From the NCBI GenBank assembly GCA_030066455.1, contig JASJBQ010000328.1, forward strand, positions 1 through 5,249: 5,249 bases of DNA, written 5' to 3'. Source of the DNA: Desulfobacterales bacterium (lineage in GTDB: Bacteria; Desulfobacterota; Desulfobacteria; Desulfobacterales; UBA5852). Positions 5,171 through 5,249 of the stretch are shown here, piece after piece; the stretch's first letter is position 1, and each line of letters opens with the position of its first letter. The position numbers and the translations under genes are program-made. The notes beneath the pieces are model-generated. The model was not told the DNA's origin. It made no database searches and saw only the letters and a list, made by a program, of their open reading frames with translations.

Positions 5171-5249
5171 CTATTGCCCTAAATACCCCTTGCGCAACTT
5201 CTTGTCGGCCTTGGCTCCCAGGTTGTAGCGGAAGTACATCTGGGCGAAC
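5171..5249 (-). CDS. C-terminal end of an unidentified convergent gene
   Basis: On the - strand a frame runs from the window edge to a TAG at 5173-5171 and gives 25 residues: FAQMYFRYNLG, then AKADKKLRKGYLGQ. The aromatic-then-basic composition and mostly G/C third positions look like a real protein tail. A terminator lies at the expected distance downstream on that strand, which supports it being the end of a gene. Too little is visible to name a family. Being convergent, it is not part of the BCAA operon. The short length leaves some chance that the frame is fortuitous. Confidence 0.6.
   Translation of the reverse strand, partial: FAQMYFRYNLGAKADKKLRKGYLGQ

Noticed and set aside
5058..5249. 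The 11-mer TCTGGGCGAAC occurs at both 5058-5068 and 5239-5249
   Set aside because: The second copy fits an apparent - strand coding sequence and lacks the rest of the palindrome arm as far as the window shows. Probably coincidence, though the window ends exactly there and a second repeat copy beyond the edge cannot be excluded.

Overview
The window holds the downstream part of a branched-chain amino acid (BCAA) biosynthesis operon on the + strand. The order is the 3' end of ilvN (acetolactate synthase regulatory subunit), then ilvC (ketol-acid reductoisomerase), cimA ((R)-citramalate synthase) and leuA (2-isopropylmalate synthase). The DNA is GC-rich with mostly C/G third codon positions. The gene order and a Geobacter-like CimA suggest an anaerobic Desulfobacterota-type bacterium, possibly a Desulfosarcina/Desulfobacteraceae relative. 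That placement is an inference from gene content, not a proven assignment.

Layout: 1-321 is the C-terminal two thirds of IlvN, whose start (and presumably ilvB) lies to the left of the window. After 85 nt comes ilvC (407-1465), of the lineage that resembles fungal and Bacteroidota enzymes. cimA (1500-3122) follows after only 34 nt. A 252-nt gap (3123-3374) then separates cimA from leuA (3375-4925). This gap is the most interesting part of the window. It holds a 37-codon ORF with a good ribosome binding site and an end rich in low-usage Leu/Ile codons, several strong GC-rich hairpins, and an apical loop perfectly complementary to the leuA Shine-Dalgarno region. Together these look like a leader controlling leuA, but the mechanism is not proven. 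After leuA comes a 145-bp ungapped imperfect palindrome (4927-5071), then a strong bidirectional intrinsic terminator (5102-5136). The last 25 codons of an unidentified convergent gene on the - strand end at 5171.

Pathway: CimA condenses pyruvate and acetyl-CoA to citramalate, the entry to threonine-independent isoleucine synthesis. LeuA condenses 2-oxoisovalerate and acetyl-CoA, the entry to leucine synthesis. IlvBN and IlvC serve the common valine/isoleucine trunk and supply the 2-oxoisovalerate used by LeuA. The isopropylmalate isomerase and dehydrogenase (leuCD, leuB), which process both the LeuA and CimA products, are not in the window, and the terminator after leuA suggests they are encoded elsewhere.

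No RNA gene, CRISPR array or transposase gene was seen.
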